Shown here one piece after another: positions 46,836-56,773 of a DNA stretch of 64,000 nt. Position 1 is the stretch's first letter; each line of letters begins with the position of its first letter. The notes under the pieces were generated by a model. The model searched no databases, had not been told where the DNA came from, and was given only the letters and a program-made list of their open reading frames with translations. Made by a program: the position numbers and the translations under genes. The stretch is from Vibrio neptunius (GTDB lineage Bacteria > Pseudomonadota > Gammaproteobacteria > Enterobacterales > Vibrionaceae): contig NZ_JXXU01000020.1 of NCBI RefSeq assembly GCF_000967495.1, forward strand, positions 23,156 to 87,155, given 5' to 3'.

Positions 46836-49800
46836 ATGGCTAACAAAAACAACGTCACAGTTAACGATAAAAATACACAAATAAAAAACAAAAAAAGCGA
46901 TGAGATAAAAAAAAAGAAACTCAGACTGCATTCTCGTCTCAAGGTTAACATTCCCCTTTTTCAATCTCTGATGATGATCTTGCCATCATTGGCTAAGCAA
47001 TCCAAAGCTGAGGTTGTCGACCAATCTAGCAATGACGCTGATCTCGCCACCACACATAGCGTCACAGAAAAAGCGGTAATCAAAGAGCCTAGCAAAGCGG
47101 AGACCATAGGAGTTACTCATCAAGATCGTAAAACAAGTGATAGTCATACGAGTGCGACTTTAAGCACACATCAGTCAAGTGACAGTTCGCACACTCACCT
47201 TACTTCTTCTCATCATTTATCCACATTCCCTCATCCACAAATCCATTACATCCCTTCCGTTTCGATGCCAACTATATCCTCTGTAGGGCAAAGTCAGCCC
47301 GCTCACTCAGACACGCCTCCAGCCCAAAATGTACCTGTTACCTTTGTGCCCGAGGTCATTAAAGGCACATACGGAGAACTGCATGTCGATGTAAATGGAC
47401 GATATACATTTGTATTAAACCCCAAATCGCCTCAATACATTCTATTGAATCAGCATCAACAAGGGACTGATCATTTTGTGTTACATCTATCCAACGGATC
47501 GAGCATTATTGTTCAAATACCGGTTACAGGTCAGCAAGACACGCCAAGTATTTCCGGAGACTTAACCGGCGTCGTCACCGAAGATCACAATATTGATTCA
47601 CAAGGTTTACTGCATGCTAACGGCAAGATTGACATCGTTGATCCTGACCAACATGAAAGCTCAATCACACCACAAGTTCTCTCAGGTAAATATGGTTCAT
47701 TAACCATAGACACAGATGGTCACTGGCAGTATCAGGTAGACAACTCGCTTTCTAACGTTCAAGCGTTAACCTCAGCCACATCCTTACACGAGAGCTTCAC
47801 TATTCACACTAAAGACGGCACACCGCAAACTATCGATATGACGATCGGTGGCAACGATGACAATGCGTTAATTACTGGAGTAGATGCGGGCTCGGTCATA
47901 GAAGAGCTAACAACTCAAGTACAAGGCCAGCTTGCGGTAGCAGACCCGGACCTTGGAGAGGACCATTTTCAAGCCACTCAAGTTAACGGGCAACTGGGCA
48001 CATTAACCATCACCAAAGACGGCTCATGGACTTACGTTCTAGATAACGTGAACCCAACCGTGCAAGCCTTGGGTAAAGGCTCGACGGCTACTGATACGAT
48101 TACCCTTCATTCGGCAGATGGTACACCGCATCAAATCACAGTCACTATTAACGGTACCAATGATCACCCTATTGTGTCCGGAGCCTCAAATGGTGCAGTC
48201 ATCGAACAGGGTTTAAACGCAGTAGGAGTCCCTGATGCGACAGGGAGTTTAATCACAACGGATATAGATAAGTCCGACACCATTGCGTGGGCAGTCAACC
48301 AACCTCAAGGCCAATGGGGAACGCTGTCGATTGATCAAAATGGTCATTGGCACTATCAGCTCGATAATTCAACCGGTAGTGCGGCAGATAAGTTAGCGGC
48401 TGGTGAACATCAAACTGAATCATTCTGGGTTACAGCAACCGATTCAGCCGGGGCGTCAGTCACTCATAAAATTGTTATCGATGTGCAAGGTAGCAACGAC
48501 AAACCAATCGTCAGTGCGTGGACTCAGCTTCCTGCAGGAAAAGAAGATCAGCCAGTAACTATAAAAGCTTCTGATTTGCTAACGCATGCTAGCGATGTGG
48601 ATGCTACTGACACTTTGCATGTGAGTAATCTCCAAGCGACCCACGGCAGTCTGACCGACAACAATGACGGTACTTATACCTTCACACCAGATAAAGATTT
48701 TAACGGTGAAATTCGACTCACCTATGATGTCGTTGACGGCCATGGTGGTAGCATCAGCACTCAAGCTAAGTTTGACCTTACCGCAACTCCAGATAACGCG
48801 ATTATTACCGACGCACAAACCAATGCTGACTTAAGGGGAGTGACTGAAGATCGTGGGTATATAGATACCCACTACCAATTGCATTACGACGGCAAATTAA
48901 ACATCCAAGACCCTGATGCGGGAGAGGCTCAATTTGATCCGAATATTGGTCCGCAAACCTATCAAGGTATTGGCTACGACACCAAGCTCGGTGGGCACAT
49001 ACTGCTCATGCGTGATGGTCATTACACCTATACGCTCGACAACCGCAATATACAGAACTTAGCGCAAGGGGAAGTTAAACACGATTCAGCCGTTATACGC
49101 TCAGCAGATGGTACAACACACACGATAGAACTAACGGTTCATGGTACCAACGATGCCCCAACCATCAATGCTCAGTCCCACTCAGTGACTGAAGGTGGAA
49201 GCGTTCTAAATGGACAAATGGTTGGTCACGATATAGATACTGGTGCGACATTGACTTACAGCGCACCGCAGATTGATGGCTTGGTGATTAACCCGGACGG
49301 CAGCTATAGCTTCAACCCCGCTCACTCTAGCTATCAATCGTTAGCATCAGGTGTCACGAAAACGTTAACTGTGCCCGTAACAGTCACAGACGAACATAAT
49401 GCGAGCAGCACTCAAAACCTCTCAATAACGATTACAGGGGTTAATAATTCTGCCGTTATTGGCGGTGTCGACACGGGTGACGTAACCGAAGGTAATGCTG
49501 GGCAAGACATGTCTCCAGATTATGCCCAACCAGGCATGGCGCACTTGGTACGAAGCACCATTAAAGCCAGTGGCAAGCTTACTATTTCAGACACTGATAC
49601 AGGTGAAGCGGAGTTTGATACACACGGACTCGGCTATAATTATTCTGGCCAATATGGCGACTTACTTCTTCGAAAAGACGGGACTTGGTTTTATCACGCT
49701 GATACGGGGCAAATTCGTAGCACAGGTGGGCTCGCAAGCACCCGAGGAACAGCCATCGACCAGCTTGGTGAAAATCAAACCCTGACTGACACCATTACCG

Positions 49801-52800
49801 TGTATTCAAAAGATAGTACATCGCACGATATTGTCATTACGATTCACGGCAGTAACGACCGACCTTACTGCGCTTCTGAAGTACAGCTCAATTCAGGTAA
49901 AGAAGACCTAGCTCAAACCATTACAGCAACCGAGTTGTTGGTTAATACAGTTGACGTTGACGCCAACGATGCAGGCAAGCTCACTATCGCTAATTTGCAT
50001 GCTGATCACGGCTCTATTCTCGACAATAAAGATGGTACCTATACTTTCACACCCGATAAAGACTACAACGGGCAAGTACACTTCACGTATGATGTGAAAG
50101 ACGCCCACTCCGGTACAACGCATACCGGGGCAAATATGGTACTGACTCCAACAGGCGACGCCGCTCACTTCTCAGGAACTGATAGTGGAAATCTTACCGA
50201 AGATAAGCATGTTCAGGGCGATGCACAGCACACCATCTTTACAACGGGTGTTTTGGATGTTGTCGACCCAGACGCTGGGGAAGACCACTTTAGAGCAACT
50301 CGAAACGCTCACGCATTGCATGACCCATACGGTGGGACACTCACAATAGGTAAAGCAGGCGATTGGTCTTATAGTGTACCCAATGGCAATGTACAGCATT
50401 TAGGTAAGGGTGAAACTCACCAAGTCAGTTATGAAGTTCAAAGTGCAGGCGGTGATAAACATACCATTACCCTCACCATTCACGGCACTAATGACGCTCC
50501 AACAGTATCAGCTGATGTACAGCTAAATCCAGGCAAAGAAGATGCCACTCAAGTCATCACCCAAGCCGACCTTCTTGCCAATGCCACTGATCTCGATAAT
50601 AACGACCAAGGTCAGCTTTCTATCTCTCAACTTACCGTGGATCATGGATCAGTTTTAGATAATGGCGACGGTACATATACCCTACTTCCAGAAACGGATT
50701 ACAGCGGTCTGCTTCACTTTCACTATCAAGTGAACGATGCCCATGGAGGAAGTAATCCTGCCTCTGCCTCCATGACTGTGGATGCAGTTAATGATAGACC
50801 TGATGTGCAGCCGATTACCGAACGATTGAAAGAAGATTCAAGCAATCACCACGCTGTTGACCTACTCACTGGTGCAACAGATAAAGAAGGCGATGCACTG
50901 TCAATTTCCCATATCGGTTACTCGGTCGATGGCTCGACTCAAACGGGTAATGTACCGGATGGTTTTGCCCTTGGGGCTGACGGCCACTCGTTGGTAATCG
51001 ATGCAACTCATTCTGCTTTTCAGCACTTAGCAGCTGGGCAGACGCAACAAGTTGTGGTGAATTATATTGTTGGTGATGGGCATGGTGGGCAAACTCCTCA
51101 AACGGCAACCTTTACTATTGAAGGAACGGATGACAAAGCCTTACTCACATCCAATGTGATTCAGATGACCGAATCTGAGGCATTAAAAAGTAAAACGTCA
51201 GTTTATCAGGGGAATTTACAACTAACCGATCCAGACACAGGTGACCACACTCAGTTCGCATTTAGTGGACGTTATATGGGACAGGGTTATGCCCCAGGGA
51301 GTCTTTATATTTGGCCAGATGGTTCTTACGAATTTCGTATGGAATCAGCAACAAACCGTCATGCGGATGATCTGGTTGATAGCTTACATAAGGGGGAATC
51401 TTTAGAGTTCCCATACCAAATTAGAACAAGCGACGGTCAAAGGCTCAACATCATTGTCAAAGTGATAGGTGAGGACGACAATGCGCGAATCACTGTCGGT
51501 CAGTATTCGTCGCTCAACAATCACGCCAACGAAGACAACATAGCGCCGGGAGGCACACACAATCAAGTGTGGAGTGGCGGCAATTTACATGTGATCGATC
51601 CCGATCATGGTCAAGCGGGATTTGTTACTCAGAGTGTTGATACACCAGAAGGTGGGCATTTCTCCATTAATGTTCGTGGCGGATGGCAGTACACCATAGA
51701 CAATGCCAAACTGCAGCATTTGGGTGAGGGGCAAAGCTACCAGAAAACCTTCACGGTTGAATCGATTGATGGAACGGCTCAGCAAACGATCACCGTCACT
51801 GTACACGGTACCAACGACACGCCTGTCGTTACTTCTGCGGTTAGCTTATCTCAAGGCGTAGAAGACACGCTAGTTACATTGAAAACGGCGGATTTACTCG
51901 CCCACGCCAGTGATGTTGATGACCACAGCCAATTGAGTGTTCACAATTTGAGTGTCGATCATGGTCAGGTGGTCGACAATCTGGACGGAACTTTCAACTT
52001 CACCCCAGAGAAAAACTATCACGGACAAATACAGTTTACTTATGACATCAAAGATGAGCATGGCGCTTCGGTACCCACATCCGCCACAATGAGTCTGTCT
52101 GCTGTTAATGACACGGCAACATTTACGGGCGATTCAGCGAGTCTTGTCGAAGATACTAACCTCCACCACAACACTCAACTTTCCGGCACATCCACTATTC
52201 AAGATGCACTATTTTGTCGTGGAAGCCTTGTAATTTCTGATGTCGACGGGCAAGGAGAAGCGGCACTAGACCTCAAAGGTCAGCAACAAATATCGCAAGA
52301 TGGTACCTATGGTCACTTCTTGATTAAGCCAAATGGGACATGGGCTTATACAGCCGACAACAACAATACGAATATTCAAGATTTAGACAATGGCCAGACC
52401 TTAACTGACAGCATTGATGTTACCTCGATAGATGGAACCAAACATTCGATTACCGTGACGATCAGTGGTTCAACAGACAAACCAACGATACATAGCTTCA
52501 CTGACTCGGGCGTCCAAAACACTGGACCAATTGAGGGCAATCTAATTTCTGGAGTAGGCACTTCACAAGGTACAGCGGCAGCAGCAACGGACTCTGATTC
52601 CAACGCTCACCTTATTCTTCAAGATATACAGATAAAAGATCCTGTGTCGGGCAACTACGTGGCTATCACCCCAGGTCATCCTCATGCCATAGCAGGAATT
52701 GGCACACTAGCCATTGAAGCCAATGGTCACTACACCTTTACTCCTGAAGTGGGCTTCACTGGGAAAGTACCAAACATGGTGTATCGAGTTGGTGACGATG

Positions 52801-55346
52801 GCGGAACACCTTTCAATGATTTCTCTCAAAACACGCTATCAATAGAGGTTAAGCCACCAGCTCAACATGCGCCAACGGTTACACCCCAAACGGTCACAAG
52901 CGATGAAGATCAAAGTCATACTTTCACCGCCGCAGAATTTGGCTACCAAGATGCTGATCATGACGCACTAAACCACATTACGATCACTCAATTGCCTTCT
53001 CATGGCCTGTTAACGCTCAACGGTCTGGCTGTCACTGCAAATCAACAAGTCTCTAAAGCGGAATTAGACGCTGGGCATTTGACCTTCACGCCAATACAAA
53101 ATCAGAGCGGCGTTAATTATGCACACTTTGAATTCAGTGCGAATGATGGACATAAAGATTCAACAAGTACATCGATGGTCATCGATGTGAATGCTGTTAA
53201 TGATACGCCGACCGTGGGCTCAAGTTTTACCAGCTTACTGGAAGATACACCTCACAGCTTTACCAAAGCCGACTTCAAATACACAGATATTGATGGAGAT
53301 TCATTACATCACATTACCATTACCAACATCGCTCATGGCTCATTGTCACTCAATGGGCGAGCAGTTTCTGTCGGTGATGACGTAGCGGCTTCCGATTTAG
53401 CGTCTTTAGTTTACACCCCGGCACAGGACTACCATAGCGTCGGTGCGAGTGGGCTTGGAGGCATTCAATTTACGGCGAACGATGGTCATACCGACTCTAA
53501 ATCCGGCATGTATCTAATTAATATCGTTGCGGTTCCTGATCCTGCCACATTCAGCGGTGATTCCACAGGTCAAGCTCAAGAAGATACCCATACCCAAACC
53601 TCTGGCACATTAAGTGTTACTGACCCTGATGGCACACAAGGTTTCATTACCGTTCAAGGTGGCGTAGGCATTGTGGGAAGCAAAGGATACGGACATGGCC
53701 ACATAGACAGTAATGGGCATTGGACCTACAACCTTTATAACAACCACGCGAATGTTCAACAGTTAAAACAAGGACAAACTGATACTGAGACAATCACCGT
53801 ACAAGCAAAAGATGGTACAACTCATGACATCGTTATTACGATAACGGGTACTAACGATGCACCTACTGTCTCAGAACACACCATAGGTACCAGTCACTCA
53901 GTAGATGAAGACACTAACCCGAACGCTAGAGGGCTACTTGATATAAATGACATTGATGGTGATGCAGTTAGCGTAACTGTAGACCCAAGCCATAGTGCTC
54001 AATTCGGTTCTGTTCAATTTGACAGCCAAACAAACACTTGGGCTTATCACTTGGACAATGCCAACCCTCAAGTTGATGCATTAAACGACGGTGACACACT
54101 TACAGATAAATTCACATTACTTGTCGATGACGGGCATGGTGGCAAGGTTTCGAAAGAGATTATCATGACCATCAACGGTCACACCGATCCAGTCCCCTAC
54201 ACTCCACCTACCCTCAGTGTTACTGTCGATACGAGAAATGCTCACCATGTGACCGCTGGTATTACCGCAAACACAGTACAAGCCTATGCCCATAGCGTTG
54301 GGTTATCCGCTCAAAGAGTATCAGGGCACCATGAAATTGAAGGTCACGGACGGAGTGAAGTATTCATTGTGCAAAGTAGTCTTCACGAAGAGGCTGAACT
54401 GAAGAGTGGTAATGATATCTTGTATATAGGAGGTCGATTGACCGACCAAGAAATAGAAGGTGGGAGTGGCAGCGATACGCTTATTCTGGGTGCTTATAAT
54501 CGTAACAATGCACCAAGATTGCACAGTGACAAAATAGGTAATATGGAAATAGAAAGCATCGAAAATGTTATCTTAGGTGACGGAACGGTATTGAAAGGTC
54601 ACTTGCCACCGAACTTCCCTTCTGTCGCAAACGATCACTATGAAGTACCAGTCACTATCCAAGCACATTTATCTTCCAATGATGAATCGGTTTCGAGTAT
54701 TCGACTTACTCACCTACAACAAGGATTAACGCTGCAAAGCAACGGGCATAACATCAATGCTAATCAGGATGGTAGTTACACCGTGCCAGCCAATGGGAAT
54801 TTGGTTGTCATATCCGCACACCCAATCAACAACGGGCATCACTACTTTGAAACAGAGGTCACTACGCATAACTCAGTAACAGGCGTAACCGCGGTAACAA
54901 CAGAAGATTTACACGGACATATTCAAAGCCATGTGAATCCGCCGCCTCCACCACCGCTGCCAGTGCAACACGATGAGCCAGACTTCTCACCGTTAGATAG
55001 CGTACAAGACGTTACGGTCACTTTAGACGACTCATTAAGTGCGGACGCACCTTTGGAAAATCATGCTCAAGTTAGCCATGAACACCCTGTTGGTGCTGCG
55101 GCTTACTTGGATGCCCTAGGTATTCAGCCAAATGCATCGCCTAGCACCGCACACGATCACCCTGCTGACATGGACATAGTGCTTGCACAAGTCGACCAAC
55201 AACATGCTGCAGATTACGATCAAGCACATTTGGATATGTCGGATGCACTTGAACACCATGATGCAGCCAATAACCATAACCAAGATGATGAACACCATCA
55301 TCACCACGACGTAGATGGGCTACCAGACATAGACCCAAATAACTAA
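46836..55346 (+). CDS. Giant VCBS / cadherin-like repeat adhesin, probable type I secretion substrate
   Basis: The extracellular protein has about 2836 residues. A Lys-rich, mildly hydrophobic N terminus is followed by a Ser/Thr/His-rich linker (to about 165). About eleven VCBS-type repeats follow, each ending like TITLHSADGTPHQITVTINGTND. They are interspersed with cadherin-like repeats (KEDQ...LLTHASDVDATD...NDGTYTFTPDKDFNG). The C-terminal part has an RTX-like GGSGSDTLI motif near residue 2542, then an acidic tail with HHHHH near residue 2820. No cleavable signal peptide is evident, as expected for type I export. I start at ATG 46836; GTG 46809 is possible. The convergent ABC/HlyD operon is the likely exporter. 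Function as adhesin or matrix protein is inferred. Confidence 0.88.
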   Translation: MANKNNVTVNDKNTQIKNKKSDEIKKKKLRLHSRLKVNIPLFQSLMMILPSLAKQSKAEVVDQSSNDADLATTHSVTEKAVIKEPSKAETIGVTHQDRKTSDSHTSATLSTHQSSDSSHTHLTSSHHLSTFPHPQIHYIPSVSMPTISSVGQSQPAHSDTPPAQNVPVTFVPEVIKGTYGELHVDVNGRYTFVLNPKSPQYILLNQHQQGTDHFVLHLSNGSSIIVQIPVTGQQDTPSISGDLTGVVTEDHNIDSQGLLHANGKIDIVDPDQHESSITPQVLSGKYGSLTIDTDGHWQYQVDNSLSNVQALTSATSLHESFTIHTKDGTPQTIDMTIGGNDDNALITGVDAGSVIEELTTQVQGQLAVADPDLGEDHFQATQVNGQLGTLTITKDGSWTYVLDNVNPTVQALGKGSTATDTITLHSADGTPHQITVTINGTNDHPIVSGASNGAVIEQGLNAVGVPDATGSLITTDIDKSDTIAWAVNQPQGQWGTLSIDQNGHWHYQLDNSTGSAADKLAAGEHQTESFWVTATDSAGASVTHKIVIDVQGSNDKPIVSAWTQLPAGKEDQPVTIKASDLLTHASDVDATDTLHVSNLQATHGSLTDNNDGTYTFTPDKDFNGEIRLTYDVVDGHGGSISTQAKFDLTATPDNAIITDAQTNADLRGVTEDRGYIDTHYQLHYDGKLNIQDPDAGEAQFDPNIGPQTYQGIGYDTKLGGHILLMRDGHYTYTLDNRNIQNLAQGEVKHDSAVIRSADGTTHTIELTVHGTNDAPTINAQSHSVTEGGSVLNGQMVGHDIDTGATLTYSAPQIDGLVINPDGSYSFNPAHSSYQSLASGVTKTLTVPVTVTDEHNASSTQNLSITITGVNNSAVIGGVDTGDVTEGNAGQDMSPDYAQPGMAHLVRSTIKASGKLTISDTDTGEAEFDTHGLGYNYSGQYGDLLLRKDGTWFYHADTGQIRSTGGLASTRGTAIDQLGENQTLTDTITVYSKDSTSHDIVITIHGSNDRPYCASEVQLNSGKEDLAQTITATELLVNTVDVDANDAGKLTIANLHADHGSILDNKDGTYTFTPDKDYNGQVHFTYDVKDAHSGTTHTGANMVLTPTGDAAHFSGTDSGNLTEDKHVQGDAQHTIFTTGVLDVVDPDAGEDHFRATRNAHALHDPYGGTLTIGKAGDWSYSVPNGNVQHLGKGETHQVSYEVQSAGGDKHTITLTIHGTNDAPTVSADVQLNPGKEDATQVITQADLLANATDLDNNDQGQLSISQLTVDHGSVLDNGDGTYTLLPETDYSGLLHFHYQVNDAHGGSNPASASMTVDAVNDRPDVQPITERLKEDSSNHHAVDLLTGATDKEGDALSISHIGYSVDGSTQTGNVPDGFALGADGHSLVIDATHSAFQHLAAGQTQQVVVNYIVGDGHGGQTPQTATFTIEGTDDKALLTSNVIQMTESEALKSKTSVYQGNLQLTDPDTGDHTQFAFSGRYMGQGYAPGSLYIWPDGSYEFRMESATNRHADDLVDSLHKGESLEFPYQIRTSDGQRLNIIVKVIGEDDNARITVGQYSSLNNHANEDNIAPGGTHNQVWSGGNLHVIDPDHGQAGFVTQSVDTPEGGHFSINVRGGWQYTIDNAKLQHLGEGQSYQKTFTVESIDGTAQQTITVTVHGTNDTPVVTSAVSLSQGVEDTLVTLKTADLLAHASDVDDHSQLSVHNLSVDHGQVVDNLDGTFNFTPEKNYHGQIQFTYDIKDEHGASVPTSATMSLSAVNDTATFTGDSASLVEDTNLHHNTQLSGTSTIQDALFCRGSLVISDVDGQGEAALDLKGQQQISQDGTYGHFLIKPNGTWAYTADNNNTNIQDLDNGQTLTDSIDVTSIDGTKHSITVTISGSTDKPTIHSFTDSGVQNTGPIEGNLISGVGTSQGTAAAATDSDSNAHLILQDIQIKDPVSGNYVAITPGHPHAIAGIGTLAIEANGHYTFTPEVGFTGKVPNMVYRVGDDGGTPFNDFSQNTLSIEVKPPAQHAPTVTPQTVTSDEDQSHTFTAAEFGYQDADHDALNHITITQLPSHGLLTLNGLAVTANQQVSKAELDAGHLTFTPIQNQSGVNYAHFEFSANDGHKDSTSTSMVIDVNAVNDTPTVGSSFTSLLEDTPHSFTKADFKYTDIDGDSLHHITITNIAHGSLSLNGRAVSVGDDVAASDLASLVYTPAQDYHSVGASGLGGIQFTANDGHTDSKSGMYLINIVAVPDPATFSGDSTGQAQEDTHTQTSGTLSVTDPDGTQGFITVQGGVGIVGSKGYGHGHIDSNGHWTYNLYNNHANVQQLKQGQTDTETITVQAKDGTTHDIVITITGTNDAPTVSEHTIGTSHSVDEDTNPNARGLLDINDIDGDAVSVTVDPSHSAQFGSVQFDSQTNTWAYHLDNANPQVDALNDGDTLTDKFTLLVDDGHGGKVSKEIIMTINGHTDPVPYTPPTLSVTVDTRNAHHVTAGITANTVQAYAHSVGLSAQRVSGHHEIEGHGRSEVFIVQSSLHEEAELKSGNDILYIGGRLTDQEIEGGSGSDTLILGAYNRNNAPRLHSDKIGNMEIESIENVILGDGTVLKGHLPPNFPSVANDHYEVPVTIQAHLSSNDESVSSIRLTHLQQGLTLQSNGHNINANQDGSYTVPANGNLVVISAHPINNGHHYFETEVTTHNSVTGVTAVTTEDLHGHIQSHVNPPPPPPLPVQHDEPDFSPLDSVQDVTVTLDDSLSADAPLENHAQVSHEHPVGAAAYLDALGIQPNASPSTAHDHPADMDIVLAQVDQQHAADYDQAHLDMSDALEHHDAANNHNQDDEHHHHHDVDGLPDIDPNN

Positions 55347-55376
55347 TGGTGGGTGGTTAATCATTAGTGAGAAAAC

Positions 55377-55405
55377 AAAAGGGAGCACGCTATGTGCTCC
55401 CTTCT
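55377..55405. terminator. Two-way terminator between giant protein and HlyD genes
   Basis: AAGGGAGCAC pairs with GTGCTCCCTT around a 5-base loop, with A-rich and T-rich flanks. It can serve both converging transcripts. Confidence 0.85.
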
Positions 55406-55459
55406 TTATGAGTGTTCCTTGTATGATTCTGAACAAAGAGACGGTTATGACTCTTTGAA

Positions 55460-56773
55460 TTACCTTTCACCAAATGCAACGCTAATATTGGTGTAGATTG
55501 GCTTCCAAAGGTATTGGAACACCGACTTCTCGCCCGTCGTGATATCTACCTCACCCGTCATGCCGGGGAGAATAGAGAAGCTTTCAGGGTTATCACGGAA
55601 GTATGGCGTTTCCACAGACACCACCACTTCATAATAGATTTCACCTCGTTCACTTTGGCTAGTGGTCGGTGAAATACTTTCAACCTCGCCTTTTAAAGCA
55701 CCAAAACGGCTGTAATCAAACGCATCAATCTTGATTCGAGTTGGCTGACCTACGTTCACGAAACCAATATCTCTCGGAGATAAACGAGCTTTAAAATCCG
55801 CTTTACCACCGACAGGGACGATCTCAACCACTGTCCCACCCGGCTGAATCACGCCCCCATTTTGGGTGCTCGGCAGGCTTTGCACCAAGCCTTGTAAGGG
55901 AGAGACTAGCGTAGTGTTGGTTAACTTCGCTTGGCTTGAACGCACTCTTGCGTTCAGCGCAGATAAGTCAGAGACCGCTTTAGAACGGTCATCACTCACT
56001 TCCGCTTTGGCCTCAGCGAGCAGTTGCTCAATTTTTTGCTCATTGCTGTCTGCTTGCTTGATGAGGACCGATTTCTTGCCACGGGCTTCTTCTATTTTCT
56101 GCTCAATACTCGCCAGCTTTTGACGCATTTCAAGCACACGTAAACGTGAGATGTTGCCTGCTTTATAGCCTTTCTCGAGTATAGTCAGTTCTTGCTTAGT
56201 GGCATTCAGCTCTTTCTCATAGCTAGGCAGAGAATTATCAACGCTGCGAAGCTGCTCAGCGATCTGCTCGCTGTCCTTTTCAAGCACGATACGTTTTTGA
56301 AAGTACAGCCCTTTCTGAGCATTGAGTTGCGCCTTTTGCTGGCTCACAATCTGGGGATAATCGACCTCAAACTCCCCAAAATTCGGTGCTCTGTCATCAA
56401 GTAACGCATTCATACGCTCGATGCTGGCGAGCAGCGTCACTTGTTGAGATTTCAATTCTTCAAGCGCCGTACGCTGAAAAGTGGCATCAAATTCGACCAG
56501 TGGTTGACCTACCTCGACCAGTTGGCCTTCTTTGACGAGAATTTGCTTTAACTTACCGCCAATAGCACTCTGTAATACTTGCTTTTCCCCTTCAGGAATC
56601 ACCGCACCTTTTGCTTTAGCGATCTCATCCACTTGGGTGACCACAGACCAAGTGACAAAAGCAATAACACACAAGGCAACGGACCATGTCGCCAGTGCCA
56701 ACGTGCGAGCAGTGTTTTGTGATTCGACAAGTTCACCGTAGCGCTTGCTAAAATCGATAGGGTGTTTAGCCAT
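55460..56773 (-). CDS. HlyD-family type I secretion adaptor
   Basis: This is the periplasmic membrane-fusion protein (437 residues) that links the inner-membrane ABC exporter to an outer-membrane TolC-like channel. A single N-terminal membrane helix (about 24-45) is followed by a lipoyl-like half (GAVIPEGEKQVLQSAIGGKLKQILVKEGQLVEVGQPLVEFD). A long coiled-coil hairpin follows, then the returning half with SPLQGLVQSLPSTQNGGVIQPG. The C-terminal beta-barrel ends with the conserved PGMTGEVDITTGEKSVFQYLWKP. The start is ATG 56773 behind AAGGAG, overlapping the ABC gene by 8 bases. No TolC-type gene is in the operon. Confidence 0.94.
   Translation of the reverse strand: MAKHPIDFSKRYGELVESQNTARTLALATWSVALCVIAFVTWSVVTQVDEIAKAKGAVIPEGEKQVLQSAIGGKLKQILVKEGQLVEVGQPLVEFDATFQRTALEELKSQQVTLLASIERMNALLDDRAPNFGEFEVDYPQIVSQQKAQLNAQKGLYFQKRIVLEKDSEQIAEQLRSVDNSLPSYEKELNATKQELTILEKGYKAGNISRLRVLEMRQKLASIEQKIEEARGKKSVLIKQADSNEQKIEQLLAEAKAEVSDDRSKAVSDLSALNARVRSSQAKLTNTTLVSPLQGLVQSLPSTQNGGVIQPGGTVVEIVPVGGKADFKARLSPRDIGFVNVGQPTRIKIDAFDYSRFGALKGEVESISPTTSQSERGEIYYEVVVSVETPYFRDNPESFSILPGMTGEVDITTGEKSVFQYLWKPIYTNISVAFGER

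Noticed and set aside
46836..55346. Tandem DNA repeats or CRISPR-like array in the giant gene
   Set aside because: Repeats are at protein-domain level (about 100 residues) and diverged at DNA level; no short regularly spaced repeats were seen anywhere in the window.
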